Part shown: positions 24,187 through 33,224 of the stretch, in pieces
Layout: each line of letters starts with the position of its first letter
Position numbering within the stretch: the first letter of the stretch is position 1
Assembly: GCA_947478725.1 (NCBI GenBank)
Contig: CANJWZ010000011.1
Span: 40,687 to 104,686, forward strand
Direction of reading: 5' to 3'
Origin: Comamonadaceae bacterium
GTDB taxonomy: Bacteria; Pseudomonadota; Gammaproteobacteria; Burkholderiales; Burkholderiaceae_C
DNA: 64,000 nucleotides
The notes under the pieces: generated by a model
What the model was told of the DNA's origin: nothing
What the model saw: the letters and a program-made list of their open reading frames with translations, nothing else
Database searches by the model: none
Position numbers and translations under genes: made by a program

Positions 24187-25166
24187 AACAGAGCCTTTTC
24201 GCCAGCCGCTGCGATTCGCGTGGGGCGTTTTGTGGAGGCGTTGCGCCGGGGCATAAAAAGGCGGTACAGGCCCTTGGGCGTGAAGGTGATTGCGCACACC
24301 AGCAAGATGCCGTAGATCAGTAGGCTGTAACCCGCCTTGATGCCTAGGGCCGTGCGCGAAAGCTCCGAGAATCCGATGATGGCAAAGGCACCGATCACCG
24401 GGCCTGCAAGGGTATGGACGCCGCCGATGATGGGCGCGATCTGCGCAAGAATCGCGAAATGTAGAGAGAAGGCAACATCAGGCGCAAGGTAGGCTGAATG
24501 CCAGAGGTTGAGGGCGCCGGCACCGGCGGCCATGGCGCCGGCGATGGTTGAAATGAGCGTACGGTAATAAAGCGGATTGATGCCCAGCATCTGTGCTGCG
24601 TCTTCGTTGTCGTGCATGGCGCGCATCGCGTAACGCAAACGTGTTTTCGAGAGAAACCAGGCGACCATCACCGTGAGGAGGGCGGCGACGACGGAGGAGT
24701 AATAAAGCACCGAGGCCGTCGGCCTTGCGCCATGGCGCAGGAACATACCTGCCGCGCCTCCTGTAAGGTCAGGCAGCATGAGCCCGATAATGCGGCAGCC
24801 TTCCGATAGCGCCAGAGTGGCGATGGCGAAAAACACGCCCTTCAGGCGCCCGGTGGACAGCGCCAGCAGCATGCCGATCACTGCGCCAAAAACAAGTGCG
24901 GGCAGGAACGACAGGAAGAACGGAAGCTTCATGTAGTTGATAGCCAGCAGGGCGCCATAGCTGCCCACGCCCCAGAACGCCGAATGGCCGAGCGAGATCA
25001 TGCCGGCGCTGGCCATCATGTTCCAGCTGACGGCCAGCATGATTAGCGTGGCGATGCGGAAAAGCCAGTCATTCATCTGCGGCAGGTCGAACGGGATGAG
25101 CACCAGTGCGGCCAGCAGCGCGATGGTGCCGGCCACTCCGAAGCGGTTGATTTCTGGCGTGGTCAT
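24183..25166 (-). CDS. livM: Branched-chain-type ABC importer permease (LivM)
   Basis: The 327-residue protein has eight or more hydrophobic helices and the LivM-type sequences SLGHSAFWGVGSYGALLA (about residues 57-74) and MRAMHDNEDAAQMLGI (about residues 181-196, the EAA-like ATPase-coupling loop). It forms the channel with LivH. It overlaps livH upstream and livF downstream by 4 bp each. Confidence 0.93.
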   Translation of the reverse strand: MTTPEINRFGVAGTIALLAALVLIPFDLPQMNDWLFRIATLIMLAVSWNMMASAGMISLGHSAFWGVGSYGALLAINYMKLPFFLSFLPALVFGAVIGMLLALSTGRLKGVFFAIATLALSEGCRIIGLMLPDLTGGAAGMFLRHGARPTASVLYYSSVVAALLTVMVAWFLSKTRLRYAMRAMHDNEDAAQMLGINPLYYRTLISTIAGAMAAGAGALNLWHSAYLAPDVAFSLHFAILAQIAPIIGGVHTLAGPVIGAFAIIGFSELSRTALGIKAGYSLLIYGILLVCAITFTPKGLYRLFMPRRNASTKRPTRIAAAGEKALL

Positions 25167-26032
25167 TCCGCAACCTGTCCTGCGATCCCGCGCGGCCTGA
25201 CGATAAGAATGAGGAAGAGCACGGCAAATGCCACGCCTTCCGCCCAGCCTATGCCCTCCGGCACAAAATAGGCCACCGATGTTTCGAGGACGCCAAGCAG
25301 GAAGGCGCCCAGCATGGCGCCGCCTATGCTGCCGATGCCGCCAAGAACGATGATGGCAAATGCCTTGACCAAAAGGTGAAAGCCCATGAAAGGCGTGACA
25401 GGCGTAACCCAGCTAAGCACCACTCCGGTCGCAACCCCGATTGCGATGCTGATGCCAAAGGCGACGGCATAGACATTCTTGAGGTCGATTCCTGAGAGAG
25501 TTGATGCCAGCTGGTTTTGGGCCACTGCACGGCAGGCTCTGCCGTACTCCGTGCGGTGTAACCACAGGAGCAGCGTCACAGCCATCAGACAGGCCACGCC
25601 GAACGCGATAAGACGACCCGTGGGCAGGTAGGCTTCGCCGAGCCGGATCGCTTCTGACGCATAGGAAGGGTTGGCGGAACGCATGTCGCCTGAGAATGCA
25701 ATAGCGGCAGTGTTGTTGAGGATCATGCCGATGCCGAAGGTCAGCAGGATCTGGTTGACTTGCGGTTCGCTCAGCACGCGTTTGAGAAAGTACCGAAACA
25801 GTCCGTAGCCGGCTGCAAAGCCAACGGCCATAAGCACGGGCAGGGCGAGCAGGGGGTCCACGCCCCCCAGGGAGAACGCAAAAAAAGCGCCATAGGCTCC
25901 CAGCATGATGGCTTCACCATGCGCAAAGTTAAGGATGTTGGTGACACCAAAGCTGAGCGCCAGTCCGAGGGCCATCAGGGCGTAGAGCCCGCCAAGCAGC
26001 AGGGAATCGATCACAAGTTGCACGTAAATCAT
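25163..26032 (-). CDS. livH: Branched-chain-type ABC importer permease (LivH)
   Basis: The 289-residue permease has the N-terminal LLLGGLYALMALGLALSFG and NILNFAHGE sequences typical of LivH, and the coupling loop CRAVAQNQLASTLSGID. It is an inner-membrane subunit of the importer. A 76-bp gap separates it from the receptor gene upstream; no terminator is visible in that gap. Confidence 0.93.
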   Translation of the reverse strand: MIYVQLVIDSLLLGGLYALMALGLALSFGVTNILNFAHGEAIMLGAYGAFFAFSLGGVDPLLALPVLMAVGFAAGYGLFRYFLKRVLSEPQVNQILLTFGIGMILNNTAAIAFSGDMRSANPSYASEAIRLGEAYLPTGRLIAFGVACLMAVTLLLWLHRTEYGRACRAVAQNQLASTLSGIDLKNVYAVAFGISIAIGVATGVVLSWVTPVTPFMGFHLLVKAFAIIVLGGIGSIGGAMLGAFLLGVLETSVAYFVPEGIGWAEGVAFAVLFLILIVRPRGIAGQVAE

Positions 26033-26108
26033 CGGGCTGGCCCAATCTGAAAATTCTGTGAACCGTGGCGGCCCGCGTTACCTTGAGCAACTCGGGCGGG
26101 GATCCTGC

Positions 26109-27359
26109 TTATTTGCCGGTACGGGGAATGACTTTGCCGGTCGCAAGCTCGTTCGGATAAAAGACAACATTCTTGCCACCCTGGCGCTGTGCCACCATCA
26201 GGTCCTGGAAGGCCTGATTCAACGTACCCGAAGGGGTTGGGACAAAACGGCCGCGCCCGATCAGTGTCTGAACGTCCAGTTTCTTGAGTTCGGCTGCGAC
26301 CTTGTCCGGGTCATCCGATCCTGCCTTGTCGACCGCCATCAGAAGCATGATGGTGGCCGAATAGGCACCGACGTCCAGATAGGCCGGAGCGACGTTGTAA
26401 CGCTGGCGGTATTTGGCTTCCCAGTCTGTCAGGCTGGGGAAAAGGTCAGGCCTGTCCTTGCTTGCCGGCCTCGCCATTCCGGGGAAATAGCCTGCAACGC
26501 CAATCCATCCCTCCTGTGCATCACCGACAGCCTTTTGCCACTCTTCGATAAAGATGTCGGTTCCGTCGGTCAGGTAAGGCGTATCCAGGCCAGCAATTCG
26601 AATCTGTTTGGCGAGCGTCGCCAGGTCATTGGTCTGGACAAGGCTGATCAGCACGTCAGGCTTGGCAAAGCGCACTTTTTGCAGGATCGGATTCATGTCC
26701 GAAGCACCAGACCGCACCAGCTCTTCCACGCCAAGCTTGAAACCCGCTTCGGAAAAATATTTCTTTGCGGCCGGCAGACCCGCGCGCCCGTAGGCATCGT
26801 CGGCATAAATGATGGCTACCGTCTTTCCTGGACCCATCGCCTGTTTCAGGCCCGCCGACATTGCCGCCTGGTAGTGGTATGAATAGGGGTAGGTGTGGAA
26901 AAACCTGGGCTCTGCGCCGACCTCTTCTTCGGTGCGGGGCGTAGTTGAGCCGTGAGCGATCCAGATCGGTTTGCCCTGGCGCCATGCCGGGATGGCTGCC
27001 GAAACCATGGCGCTGGAAATCGGTCCGACCAGCAGGTTGACCTTTTTCTGTGTGATCAGGTCATTGAGGACCTGAACGGTAACCTGCGCATCGGACTGCA
27101 CATCGCGCAGGAGGATTTCAATTTTCTTGCCTGCAACCCTTCCCTTGAATGCATCGACGGCCATTTCCACGCCGCGCTTGCCGGAGGTCCCAAACGTAAC
27201 GAAGCGTCCGCTGAGCTCCATCGGCACGCCAATCTGTATGGTGTCTTCTGCTGCCTGTGCGGGCAACCACGAGCTGGCTGCGAACAGGCATCCCATGGTG
27301 AAGCCCGCTACAGTTGAATTAAGGAAAGTCCGCTTGCGCTGCTTGTTTTGGTTGGCCAC
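26109..27359 (-). CDS. Periplasmic substrate-binding protein of the Liv-type importer
   Basis: The 416-residue protein has a signal peptide (basic KQRKR, hydrophobic core, cleavage near AQA at about residue 36) and a type I periplasmic-binding fold with IQIGVPMELSGRFVTFG at the start and YADDAYGRAG in the middle. Receptors of this HAAT class bind amino acids, amides, aromatic acids or dicarboxylic acids. Since the flanking genes are CoA-transferases, an organic acid ligand is more likely than an amino acid. It directly precedes livH-M-F-G. Confidence 0.9.
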   Translation of the reverse strand: MANQNKQRKRTFLNSTVAGFTMGCLFAASSWLPAQAAEDTIQIGVPMELSGRFVTFGTSGKRGVEMAVDAFKGRVAGKKIEILLRDVQSDAQVTVQVLNDLITQKKVNLLVGPISSAMVSAAIPAWRQGKPIWIAHGSTTPRTEEEVGAEPRFFHTYPYSYHYQAAMSAGLKQAMGPGKTVAIIYADDAYGRAGLPAAKKYFSEAGFKLGVEELVRSGASDMNPILQKVRFAKPDVLISLVQTNDLATLAKQIRIAGLDTPYLTDGTDIFIEEWQKAVGDAQEGWIGVAGYFPGMARPASKDRPDLFPSLTDWEAKYRQRYNVAPAYLDVGAYSATIMLLMAVDKAGSDDPDKVAAELKKLDVQTLIGRGRFVPTPSGTLNQAFQDLMVAQRQGGKNVVFYPNELATGKVIPRTGK

Positions 27360-27416
27360 TTTCTTGTCTCCTTTGGTGAATACATCGATTGTTGATGCCG
27401 CTACCTGACTATTGAT

Positions 27417-28625
27417 TCATGTTTTGTTCTGTTGGGGCTGAATTCCCACCACGCCTCTTTGCCGCAAGGCGCTGAGTTGTTCACCAGAAATGCTGATTTC
27501 GCCCAATATCTCGTCGGTATGTTCGCCATGCAGTGGCGGCGGATGGCGAACCCGTCTCTCCGCACCTTCGAAGAGGACCGGGTGGGCGACCCCTTTCATG
27601 GTGCCGCCCACAGGATGCTGGTAGTCCATCACCATGTGGCGGGCCGCGATCTGCGGGTCGGCCAAAACGGTATCGATGTTGTTTACCGGTGAGGCCGGGA
27701 TACCGGCCGCGGTGAAAATCTCCAACCACTCACTCACAGTTTTCCGGGTTATGGCTTCCTGGACAAGCGCGATCGTGTCATTGAGGTGTTTTACGCGTTC
27801 GGGATTGGTGCGAAAACGCGGATCGTCGCGATAAGCCTCAAGTCCCGTGGCATTGCAAAATTTTCGCCATAACTGGTCACTTCCCACAGCCAGCAGGATC
27901 CAGGCATCACTGGCCATGAATGCCTGGTAGGGTGTCAGGGACCCATGGCCTGAGCCGGGGCGCTCCGGCAAGGATCCGTTCATCCAGTAGGCCTGCGCGT
28001 GCCAGCCCATGAACGCCGTTGCGGTTTCCAGGAGTGATACTTCGACATACGAGCCTTTGCCTGTGCGGTCACGCATCCGCAGCGCAGCGAGCACGCCCGT
28101 GGCTCCGTGTATGCCGGTGGTCTGGTCCAGCGGTGAGAAGCCGATACGCAAAGGCCCAGTACCGGTCTCCCCTGTTGTCATCATCATCCCGGAATAGGCC
28201 TGCATCATCAGTTCGAACCCCGGCCGTGAGGCCAGCGGCCCCGTGCGGCCAAAGCCCGACACGCTGCAATACACCAGACGGGGGTTCAGCTCGCGCATGG
28301 CGACCTGCCCGATGCCCAGACGGTCCGCCACACCTGTGCCGTAGCTCTCAACCAATACGTCGGCTTTGGCGACAAGTTTCAGTGCGAGAGCCAGCCCTTC
28401 GGGTATTTTGAGGTTCAGGGCAACGCTGCGTTTGTTGCGGTTCATACAAAAAAACATTGCGCCGTCGGTGCCGACAAAAGGCGGCATGGCCCGGAGGTCA
28501 TCGCCCCGCTCGCAATCTTCAACCTTGATGATTTCGGCGCCCATGTCACCCAGGTACTGGGTACAAAGCGGACCGGCAATCAGCTTGGTGAAATCGACGA
28601 CAACGATGTCGTCAAGTGGCTGCAA
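27417..28625 (-). CDS. Class III CoA-transferase (CaiB/BaiF family), copy 1
   Basis: The CDS encodes 402 residues if it starts at TTG 28625-28623, which has a perfect AGGAG seven bases upstream. The only nearby ATG is out of frame and a longer frame has no family match before QPLDDIVVVDFTKL. It contains GPLCTQYLGDMGAEIIKVE, the FCMNRNKRSVALNLK segment and SVSGFGRTGPLASRPG. The residue at the family's catalytic Asp position is Glu (E138, PGFE). Copy 3 of the same locus is clearly a paralogue and keeps Asp. It would transfer CoA between carboxylic acids. It overlaps the upstream CoA-transferase gene by 14 bp. Confidence 0.9.
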   Translation of the reverse strand: MQPLDDIVVVDFTKLIAGPLCTQYLGDMGAEIIKVEDCERGDDLRAMPPFVGTDGAMFFCMNRNKRSVALNLKIPEGLALALKLVAKADVLVESYGTGVADRLGIGQVAMRELNPRLVYCSVSGFGRTGPLASRPGFELMMQAYSGMMMTTGETGTGPLRIGFSPLDQTTGIHGATGVLAALRMRDRTGKGSYVEVSLLETATAFMGWHAQAYWMNGSLPERPGSGHGSLTPYQAFMASDAWILLAVGSDQLWRKFCNATGLEAYRDDPRFRTNPERVKHLNDTIALVQEAITRKTVSEWLEIFTAAGIPASPVNNIDTVLADPQIAARHMVMDYQHPVGGTMKGVAHPVLFEGAERRVRHPPPLHGEHTDEILGEISISGEQLSALRQRGVVGIQPQQNKT

Positions 28626-29823
28626 GGCATGTCTCCTGTTTTGATGTGCCTGCCCTGGTGCGTTTGGCAATTTCCAACAATTCAGCGCGTATGGTCGGGC
28701 CATGTTCATCGATCACGGGTGCGGGCGTCTGCGAACCTGCGTACAAACCGCCAGGAAGAGCCGCTGAACCGATGCGCTCCCCGCCTTGAGTGGTAATGCT
28801 TGAGACCACGCCGCGCGCCACAAAATGTGGATCGCTGAACACCTCCTCAGAGCCACTCACAGTTGAAAACGGAATGTCGCCAGCCTGCAGGACACGTTTC
28901 CAGTGAGCTAGGTCATGTTGACTGATGTGCTGGGTCAGCTCCGTACGAAGCCGGTTCCCCAGTTGCTGGCGGGTCACTTCACTGGACGCGTTTTCAAAAT
29001 CATGGGCAATCTGCGGGGCCTCCGGCCATAAGGAGGCTTCGCCAAAGTTACGCCAGAACTTTTCTTCTACCAGCCCGATCGCGATCGGCTGCCCATCGGA
29101 CGTGGTGAAGATGTCGTTACCTGGGCGAACATGGTGCCAGTCTTCACCCGCATGTTCGTCATGGTCGGCAAAACGTACTTGACTCCAGTGCAGGACAGAT
29201 TCGGTGATGGAAAGGTCGATGTGTGCGCCGCGGCCACTCGTATCGCGGCTGAGCAATGCTGCAAGTATGTTGATGACTGCGTACAGGGATGCAGAAAGGT
29301 CGCCCACAGGAAGGCCGCTCCTGCGCGGTCCCTCTTGCCAATGCGCGGGTATCGATAGGGCGCCACCGCGTGCCAGATAGTTGATGTCATGGCCCGGAAG
29401 CAGCGCCAGCGGACCGGTTTGCCCATAGCCGGAAATCGACGCGTAAATGATCTTGGGATGGCGTGCCGACAGCGTTGCATAGTCGATCTCCAGCCTGGCG
29501 GCAACGCCTGGCCTGAAACCTTCGACCACGACGTCGGTGTTTTCCAGAAGTTCATCGAGCAAAGCCCTGCCACTCTCCGATTTGAGGTCAATGGCAATAC
29601 TGCGTTTTCCCCTGTTAACGAGAGCGTAAGCAGCAGGAAGAATTTCACGCAGGTAATCGCCGCCGTCAGGCCGCTCGACCTTGATGACCTCCGCACCCAG
29701 TTCGACCAGCACATGTGTGCAAAAGGGTCCGGGGAGCAGCCAGCTCAAATCAAGTACCCGCACACCGGCCAGCGGTGCAGGATTCGATATTTTCGGCTCT
29801 GCGGCGCGCTCGGAGTTATCCAT
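28612..29823 (-). CDS. Class III CoA-transferase (CaiB/BaiF family), copy 2
   Basis: The protein is 403 residues from the ATG at 29823. It has LDLSWLLPGPFCTHVLVELGAEVIKVE (about residues 24-50), SISGYGQTGPLALLPGHD with the catalytic Asp at D146, and a C-terminal domain ending in a conserved 'GEHT'-like segment replaced by IDEHGPTIRAEL. It is more divergent than copies 1 and 3. It is the first gene of the minus operon leading to the ABC importer. Two tandem IclR-type inverted repeats sit 36-70 bp before its start. Confidence 0.9.
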   Translation of the reverse strand: MDNSERAAEPKISNPAPLAGVRVLDLSWLLPGPFCTHVLVELGAEVIKVERPDGGDYLREILPAAYALVNRGKRSIAIDLKSESGRALLDELLENTDVVVEGFRPGVAARLEIDYATLSARHPKIIYASISGYGQTGPLALLPGHDINYLARGGALSIPAHWQEGPRRSGLPVGDLSASLYAVINILAALLSRDTSGRGAHIDLSITESVLHWSQVRFADHDEHAGEDWHHVRPGNDIFTTSDGQPIAIGLVEEKFWRNFGEASLWPEAPQIAHDFENASSEVTRQQLGNRLRTELTQHISQHDLAHWKRVLQAGDIPFSTVSGSEEVFSDPHFVARGVVSSITTQGGERIGSAALPGGLYAGSQTPAPVIDEHGPTIRAELLEIAKRTRAGTSKQETCLAAT

Positions 29824-29858
29824 TTTTTGAGGGGATTCGGGCGATAACAAAAGTTGGT

Positions 29859-29893
29859 ATTCGTACAATCGAATGGTATTCGCAAATTCGAAT
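29859..29893. promoter_or_regulatory. Two tandem IclR-type operators
   Basis: ATTCG-TACAAT-CGAAT (29859-29874) and ATTCG-CAAATT-CGAAT (29878-29893) are perfect 5-bp inverted repeats with 6-bp spacers, centres 19 bp apart. They lie between the IclR gene and the CoA-transferase operon and match a third site (GTTCG-N6-CGAAC) at 30993-31008. Confidence 0.7.
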
Positions 29894-29968
29894 ATAAACA
29901 ACTTTCAACTTGCCGTCAACAATTTGCCATGGTGCGCCGCCGCATCCACCGCATTGCCAGCTGCGGCC

Positions 29969-30958
29969 TTACTTGCGCCTTGAAGACTTTTGCGCTTGGC
30001 GTGGTACCGGTGCAAGAGCGGTGGACAGGCGCGCTGCAGTGCTTCCAGGCGAGATCGCTGAGGGGGCGTAAAAGCCTTCTGTCAGTGTGGTCTTGAGGGT
30101 CGCGCCAGCATGGCCAAAGCCAAAGGAAATGCTTTCTGCCGCTGCCTTGACCCGCTTGGCGATCTGTTGCGGGCTTCGGGTGCGACTCACAGGTGCCGCC
30201 ATGGTCAGTGATGCTATGACCTCGCCTTGATGATCGAAGATGGGGGCGGCGAATCCCGCCACATCGCTTGAGACCTCTCCTGACGTGACCGCCATTCCCT
30301 GTTCCCGAATTGTCGGAAGGAGTTTTTTCAGGTCGGCCGGACGGGTCAGGGTTTGCGGCGTCAAGGGGACAAAAGTTTCGGTTTTCAGGTAGTGCCCGAT
30401 GTACTCTTCATCGGCATATGCGAGCAGTACGCGTCCTGCGGCGGAGCAATAGAGCGGGCGCGCAGTGCCGAGAGGGACCGTGTAGCGGATGGAGCGCGAG
30501 CTCTCAATTTTTTCAACGTATGTTGCGCGGCCCGCACCTCTGTCCAGGGTTGCAATCAGTACTGTTTCGTTGCAATGGTCCAGCAATTCCCTCATGATGG
30601 GAATCGCTATCTTGGACATTGACAGCACCGGCATGATCGCAACGCCCAGCCGATAGGCCGCAGGGCCCAGCTCATAGCGCCCTTTGGTATTGACGATATA
30701 GCCAAAACCGCACAGGGGACGCAGCAGGCCAAGCAGGCTGCTTTTGGGCGCATCGAGTTCGGCACTCAGATGGGCAAGCGTGGGGCCTTCGGTCGCTGCC
30801 GCAATGTATTCAATGATCCGTAAGGTGCGTATCAGGGATCTGGGCCCCGCATCGCCCCTGTCCGAAACCGGTTCCTGAATGTCACCGTCTCCTGGCGCTG
30901 GAGAGGCTGATTTTGTTGTGGGTTTGATCAATTTTCTTGCTCCGCCTTGTTTGCACAA
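29969..30958 (-). CDS. IclR-family transcriptional regulator
   Basis: The 329-residue protein has a disordered N-terminal stretch of about 38 residues, a winged helix (SLIRTLRIIEYIAAATEGPTLAHLSAELDAPKSSL region, about residues 41-75) and a C-terminal IclR effector domain with GRVLLAYADEEYIGHYL and the GFAAPIFDHQGEVIASLTMA loop. IclR proteins respond to organic acids and may repress or activate. It sits between the two operons of the CoA locus, with matching inverted repeats on both sides, so it probably controls both and itself. Confidence 0.92.
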   Translation of the reverse strand: MCKQGGARKLIKPTTKSASPAPGDGDIQEPVSDRGDAGPRSLIRTLRIIEYIAAATEGPTLAHLSAELDAPKSSLLGLLRPLCGFGYIVNTKGRYELGPAAYRLGVAIMPVLSMSKIAIPIMRELLDHCNETVLIATLDRGAGRATYVEKIESSRSIRYTVPLGTARPLYCSAAGRVLLAYADEEYIGHYLKTETFVPLTPQTLTRPADLKKLLPTIREQGMAVTSGEVSSDVAGFAAPIFDHQGEVIASLTMAAPVSRTRSPQQIAKRVKAAAESISFGFGHAGATLKTTLTEGFYAPSAISPGSTAARLSTALAPVPRQAQKSSRRK

Positions 30959-30992
30959 GAAGTATGCCGCAATTGGCCGAAAGCGGTTTGTT

Positions 30993-31008
30993 GTTCGAAA
31001 TTGCGAAC
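30993..31008. promoter_or_regulatory. IclR-type operator in the divergent iclR/acyl-CoA dehydrogenase promoter
   Basis: GTTCG-AAATTG-CGAAC has the same geometry as the two sites at 29859-29893. An overlapping second palindrome ACATAT-TGCGT-ATATGT follows at 31007-31023. Confidence 0.7.
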
Positions 31009-31107
31009 ATATTGCGTATATGTGAACATGTGAGCTACAATTCCCCTGGCTATATTTTTTGCGGCTGTGCGCAAAAGCCGGTTGCCTATTAGCGGCGTGA
31101 GGAAGAC

Positions 31108-32274
31108 ATGGACTTTGAATTCAGCTCCGACCAGATGCAGCTTCGTGAGGCTGTGCTCGATTTATGTGGCCAATTTGACGGGCAGTACTGGTTACGAAAA
31201 GACCGGGAAGGCGGCTTTCCCGACGACTTCTATCGTGCAATCGCCGATGCCGGGTGGCTTGGCATTGCCATGCCAGAAGCGTATGGCGGTGCCGGTCTTG
31301 GCATCACCGAAGCAGCGCTGATGTTGCAGGCTGTGGCTGAGAGTGGCGGAGGGATGTCTGCCACCTCATCGGTTCACATGAATATTTTTGGCCTGAACCC
31401 GGTTGTGGTTTTCGGCAGTGAAGAGCAAAAAAAACGGGCCTTGCCGCCGCTGATCAGGGGCGAGGTCAAGGCCTGTTTTGCGGTAACCGAGCCAGATGCT
31501 GGCCTGAACACGACCAAACTCAAGACGCGTGCCGTTAGGAAAGGGGACCGTTATGTAGTTAACGGGAGGAAGATCTGGATTTCTACCGCGCAGGTTGCCG
31601 ATCACATGCTGATCCTGGCGCGGACCACACCCATCGAAGAGGTCAAGAAGCCGACTGAGGGGCTCAGCCTTTTTTACACGAAACTTGATCGCAACTACAT
31701 TGATGTCCGTGAGATCGACAAGATGGGGCGCAAGGCTGTCGATTCGAATGAACTGTTCATCGATGGACTGCCGATTCCTGTCGAAGACCGCATCGGCGAG
31801 GAAGGCAAAGGCTTTCATTACATACTCCATGGCCTTAATCCCGAGCGGATTCTTGTTTCCGCGGAAGCCATCGGTATCGGACGGTCGGCTCTGGCCAAGG
31901 CTACCCAGTACGCAAAAGAGCGAGTGGTGTTTGACAGGCCAATCGGGATGAACCAGGGCATACAGCATCCGCTGGCCCAGTGCTGGGCCGAGCTTGAGGC
32001 TGCCCACTTGATGACTTTCAGGGCGGCCAGTCTCTATGACGCACAAAAACCTTGCGGCAGTCAAGCCAACGCTGCCAAGCTGTTGGCGGCCGAAGCGGCG
32101 GTCAAGACCTGCGAGGTGGCGATGCTGACGCACGGTGGTTTTGGGTATGCCAAGGAGTACCACGTGGAACGCTACCTGCGTGAAGCCATGATATTGCGCA
32201 TTGCACCGGTAAGCCCGCAACTCATTCTTTGCAATATTGCGGAGAAGGTGCTTGGCCTGCCAAAGTCCTACTAG
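31108..32274 (+). CDS. Acyl-CoA dehydrogenase
   Basis: The 388-residue flavoenzyme has the acyl-CoA dehydrogenase motifs ACFAVTEPDAGLNTT (about 122-136) and WISTAQVADHMLIL. The late MLTHGGFGYAKEYHVERYLREA is present, but the usual C-terminal YEGT/EIQ catalytic segment reads IAPVSPQLIL instead. A Glu is found at E246 in LNPERIL, the site used by isovaleryl- and long-chain dehydrogenases. It would oxidise an acyl-CoA to the 2,3-enoyl-CoA using ETF. A GAGGAAG ribosome site precedes the ATG. First gene of the plus operon. Confidence 0.93.
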   Translation: MDFEFSSDQMQLREAVLDLCGQFDGQYWLRKDREGGFPDDFYRAIADAGWLGIAMPEAYGGAGLGITEAALMLQAVAESGGGMSATSSVHMNIFGLNPVVVFGSEEQKKRALPPLIRGEVKACFAVTEPDAGLNTTKLKTRAVRKGDRYVVNGRKIWISTAQVADHMLILARTTPIEEVKKPTEGLSLFYTKLDRNYIDVREIDKMGRKAVDSNELFIDGLPIPVEDRIGEEGKGFHYILHGLNPERILVSAEAIGIGRSALAKATQYAKERVVFDRPIGMNQGIQHPLAQCWAELEAAHLMTFRAASLYDAQKPCGSQANAAKLLAAEAAVKTCEVAMLTHGGFGYAKEYHVERYLREAMILRIAPVSPQLILCNIAEKVLGLPKSY

Positions 32275-32303
32275 CGCTGTCTATTGATTTGGGGAGGACA
32301 CTT

Positions 32304-33185
32304 ATGAAGCCGATACGTTCGTTTCTTTTTGTTCCCGGGAGCAGGGCAAGCTGGCTGGACAAAGTCCCGGCCTATGGCGCGGACGCCATTATTCTTGATC
32401 TTGAGGACAGTGTGCCCCTAGCAAGCAAGGATGAGGCGCGCAATATTGTGGCATCCAAAATTGCGATGCTGGCTGCTGCGGGCCAACGTGTTTTTGTCCG
32501 CATCAACAAAAGCGCTTTTCTTTACAGCATGAAGGATCTGGAAGCTGTTGTAGTGCCCGGTGTGGAGGGCATTGTCTTGTCAAAGCCCAATGGTCCAGAA
32601 GACGTTGACATGGCTGCGCTGATGGTCTCGGAAGCTGAAACTCTTAACGGGCTCGCTGTCGGTTCATTGGTTCTTGTGCCGACTCTGGAAACAGCAAGGT
32701 CGATACAGTTTGCCCACGACATTGCACTGAGGCCGCGTGTTGCCGCCATAGCCTGTGCTGCAGCCCGTAACGGCGATGTTGCAAGGTCGGTTGGGTTCCA
32801 GTGGACCCGTGAAGGGCTTGAAAGCCTGCACTTCAAGTCCGCCGTGGTGATTGCTGCACGAGCGGCCGGCAAGATGCCGATCACTGGCCTGTGGCAGGAG
32901 GTGCATGACCTCGAGGGGCTTCGCCTGGCGGCACTGGCGCACAGGAGGCTCGGATTTGTGGGCGAATTGCTCCTGCATCCTTCGAATGTTCCGGTGGTGA
33001 ATGCAGCGTACAGCCCGACACCGGACGAGATTGCGTATTACGAGGGAATGATCAAGGCCTTTGACGCTGCCCAGGCCCTTGGGCGTGCAGCCGTGATTTA
33101 CGACGGCGAGCATGTTGACTACGCTCACGTCAAGACAGCGCGTGAAATCGTCGCCGAGGCGCGGTTGATGTCCACCACGGATTGA
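32304..33185 (+). CDS. CitE/HpcH-family acyl-CoA C-C lyase (malyl/citramalyl-CoA lyase-like)
   Basis: The protein is 293 residues from the ATG at 32304, which has a GGGGAGGA ribosome site; an upstream in-frame ATG lies inside the previous gene. It shows FVPGSRASWLDKVPAYGADAIILDLEDSV, the VRINK strand, LVPTLETARS and GFVGELLLHPSNV, all characteristic of CitE-like TIM barrels with a CoA-binding start and Mg2+ ligands (Glu in LETA, Asp in RNGDVA). Family members cleave (S)-malyl-CoA, citramalyl-CoA or beta-methylmalyl-CoA. With a MaoC hydratase and CoA-transferases beside it, cleavage of a 3-hydroxy-acyl-CoA formed in this pathway is likely. Confidence 0.88.
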   Translation: MKPIRSFLFVPGSRASWLDKVPAYGADAIILDLEDSVPLASKDEARNIVASKIAMLAAAGQRVFVRINKSAFLYSMKDLEAVVVPGVEGIVLSKPNGPEDVDMAALMVSEAETLNGLAVGSLVLVPTLETARSIQFAHDIALRPRVAAIACAAARNGDVARSVGFQWTREGLESLHFKSAVVIAARAAGKMPITGLWQEVHDLEGLRLAALAHRRLGFVGELLLHPSNVPVVNAAYSPTPDEIAYYEGMIKAFDAAQALGRAAVIYDGEHVDYAHVKTAREIVAEARLMSTTD

Positions 33186-33224
33186 TTCGCCATATTGCAA
33201 CCACACTAATTCCATCACACCATC

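Noticed and set aside
28612..28637. ATG start for CoA-transferase copy 1 at the AGGAG site
   Set aside because: That ATG is out of frame with the conserved protein; the in-frame TTG seven bases after AGGAG fits instead.
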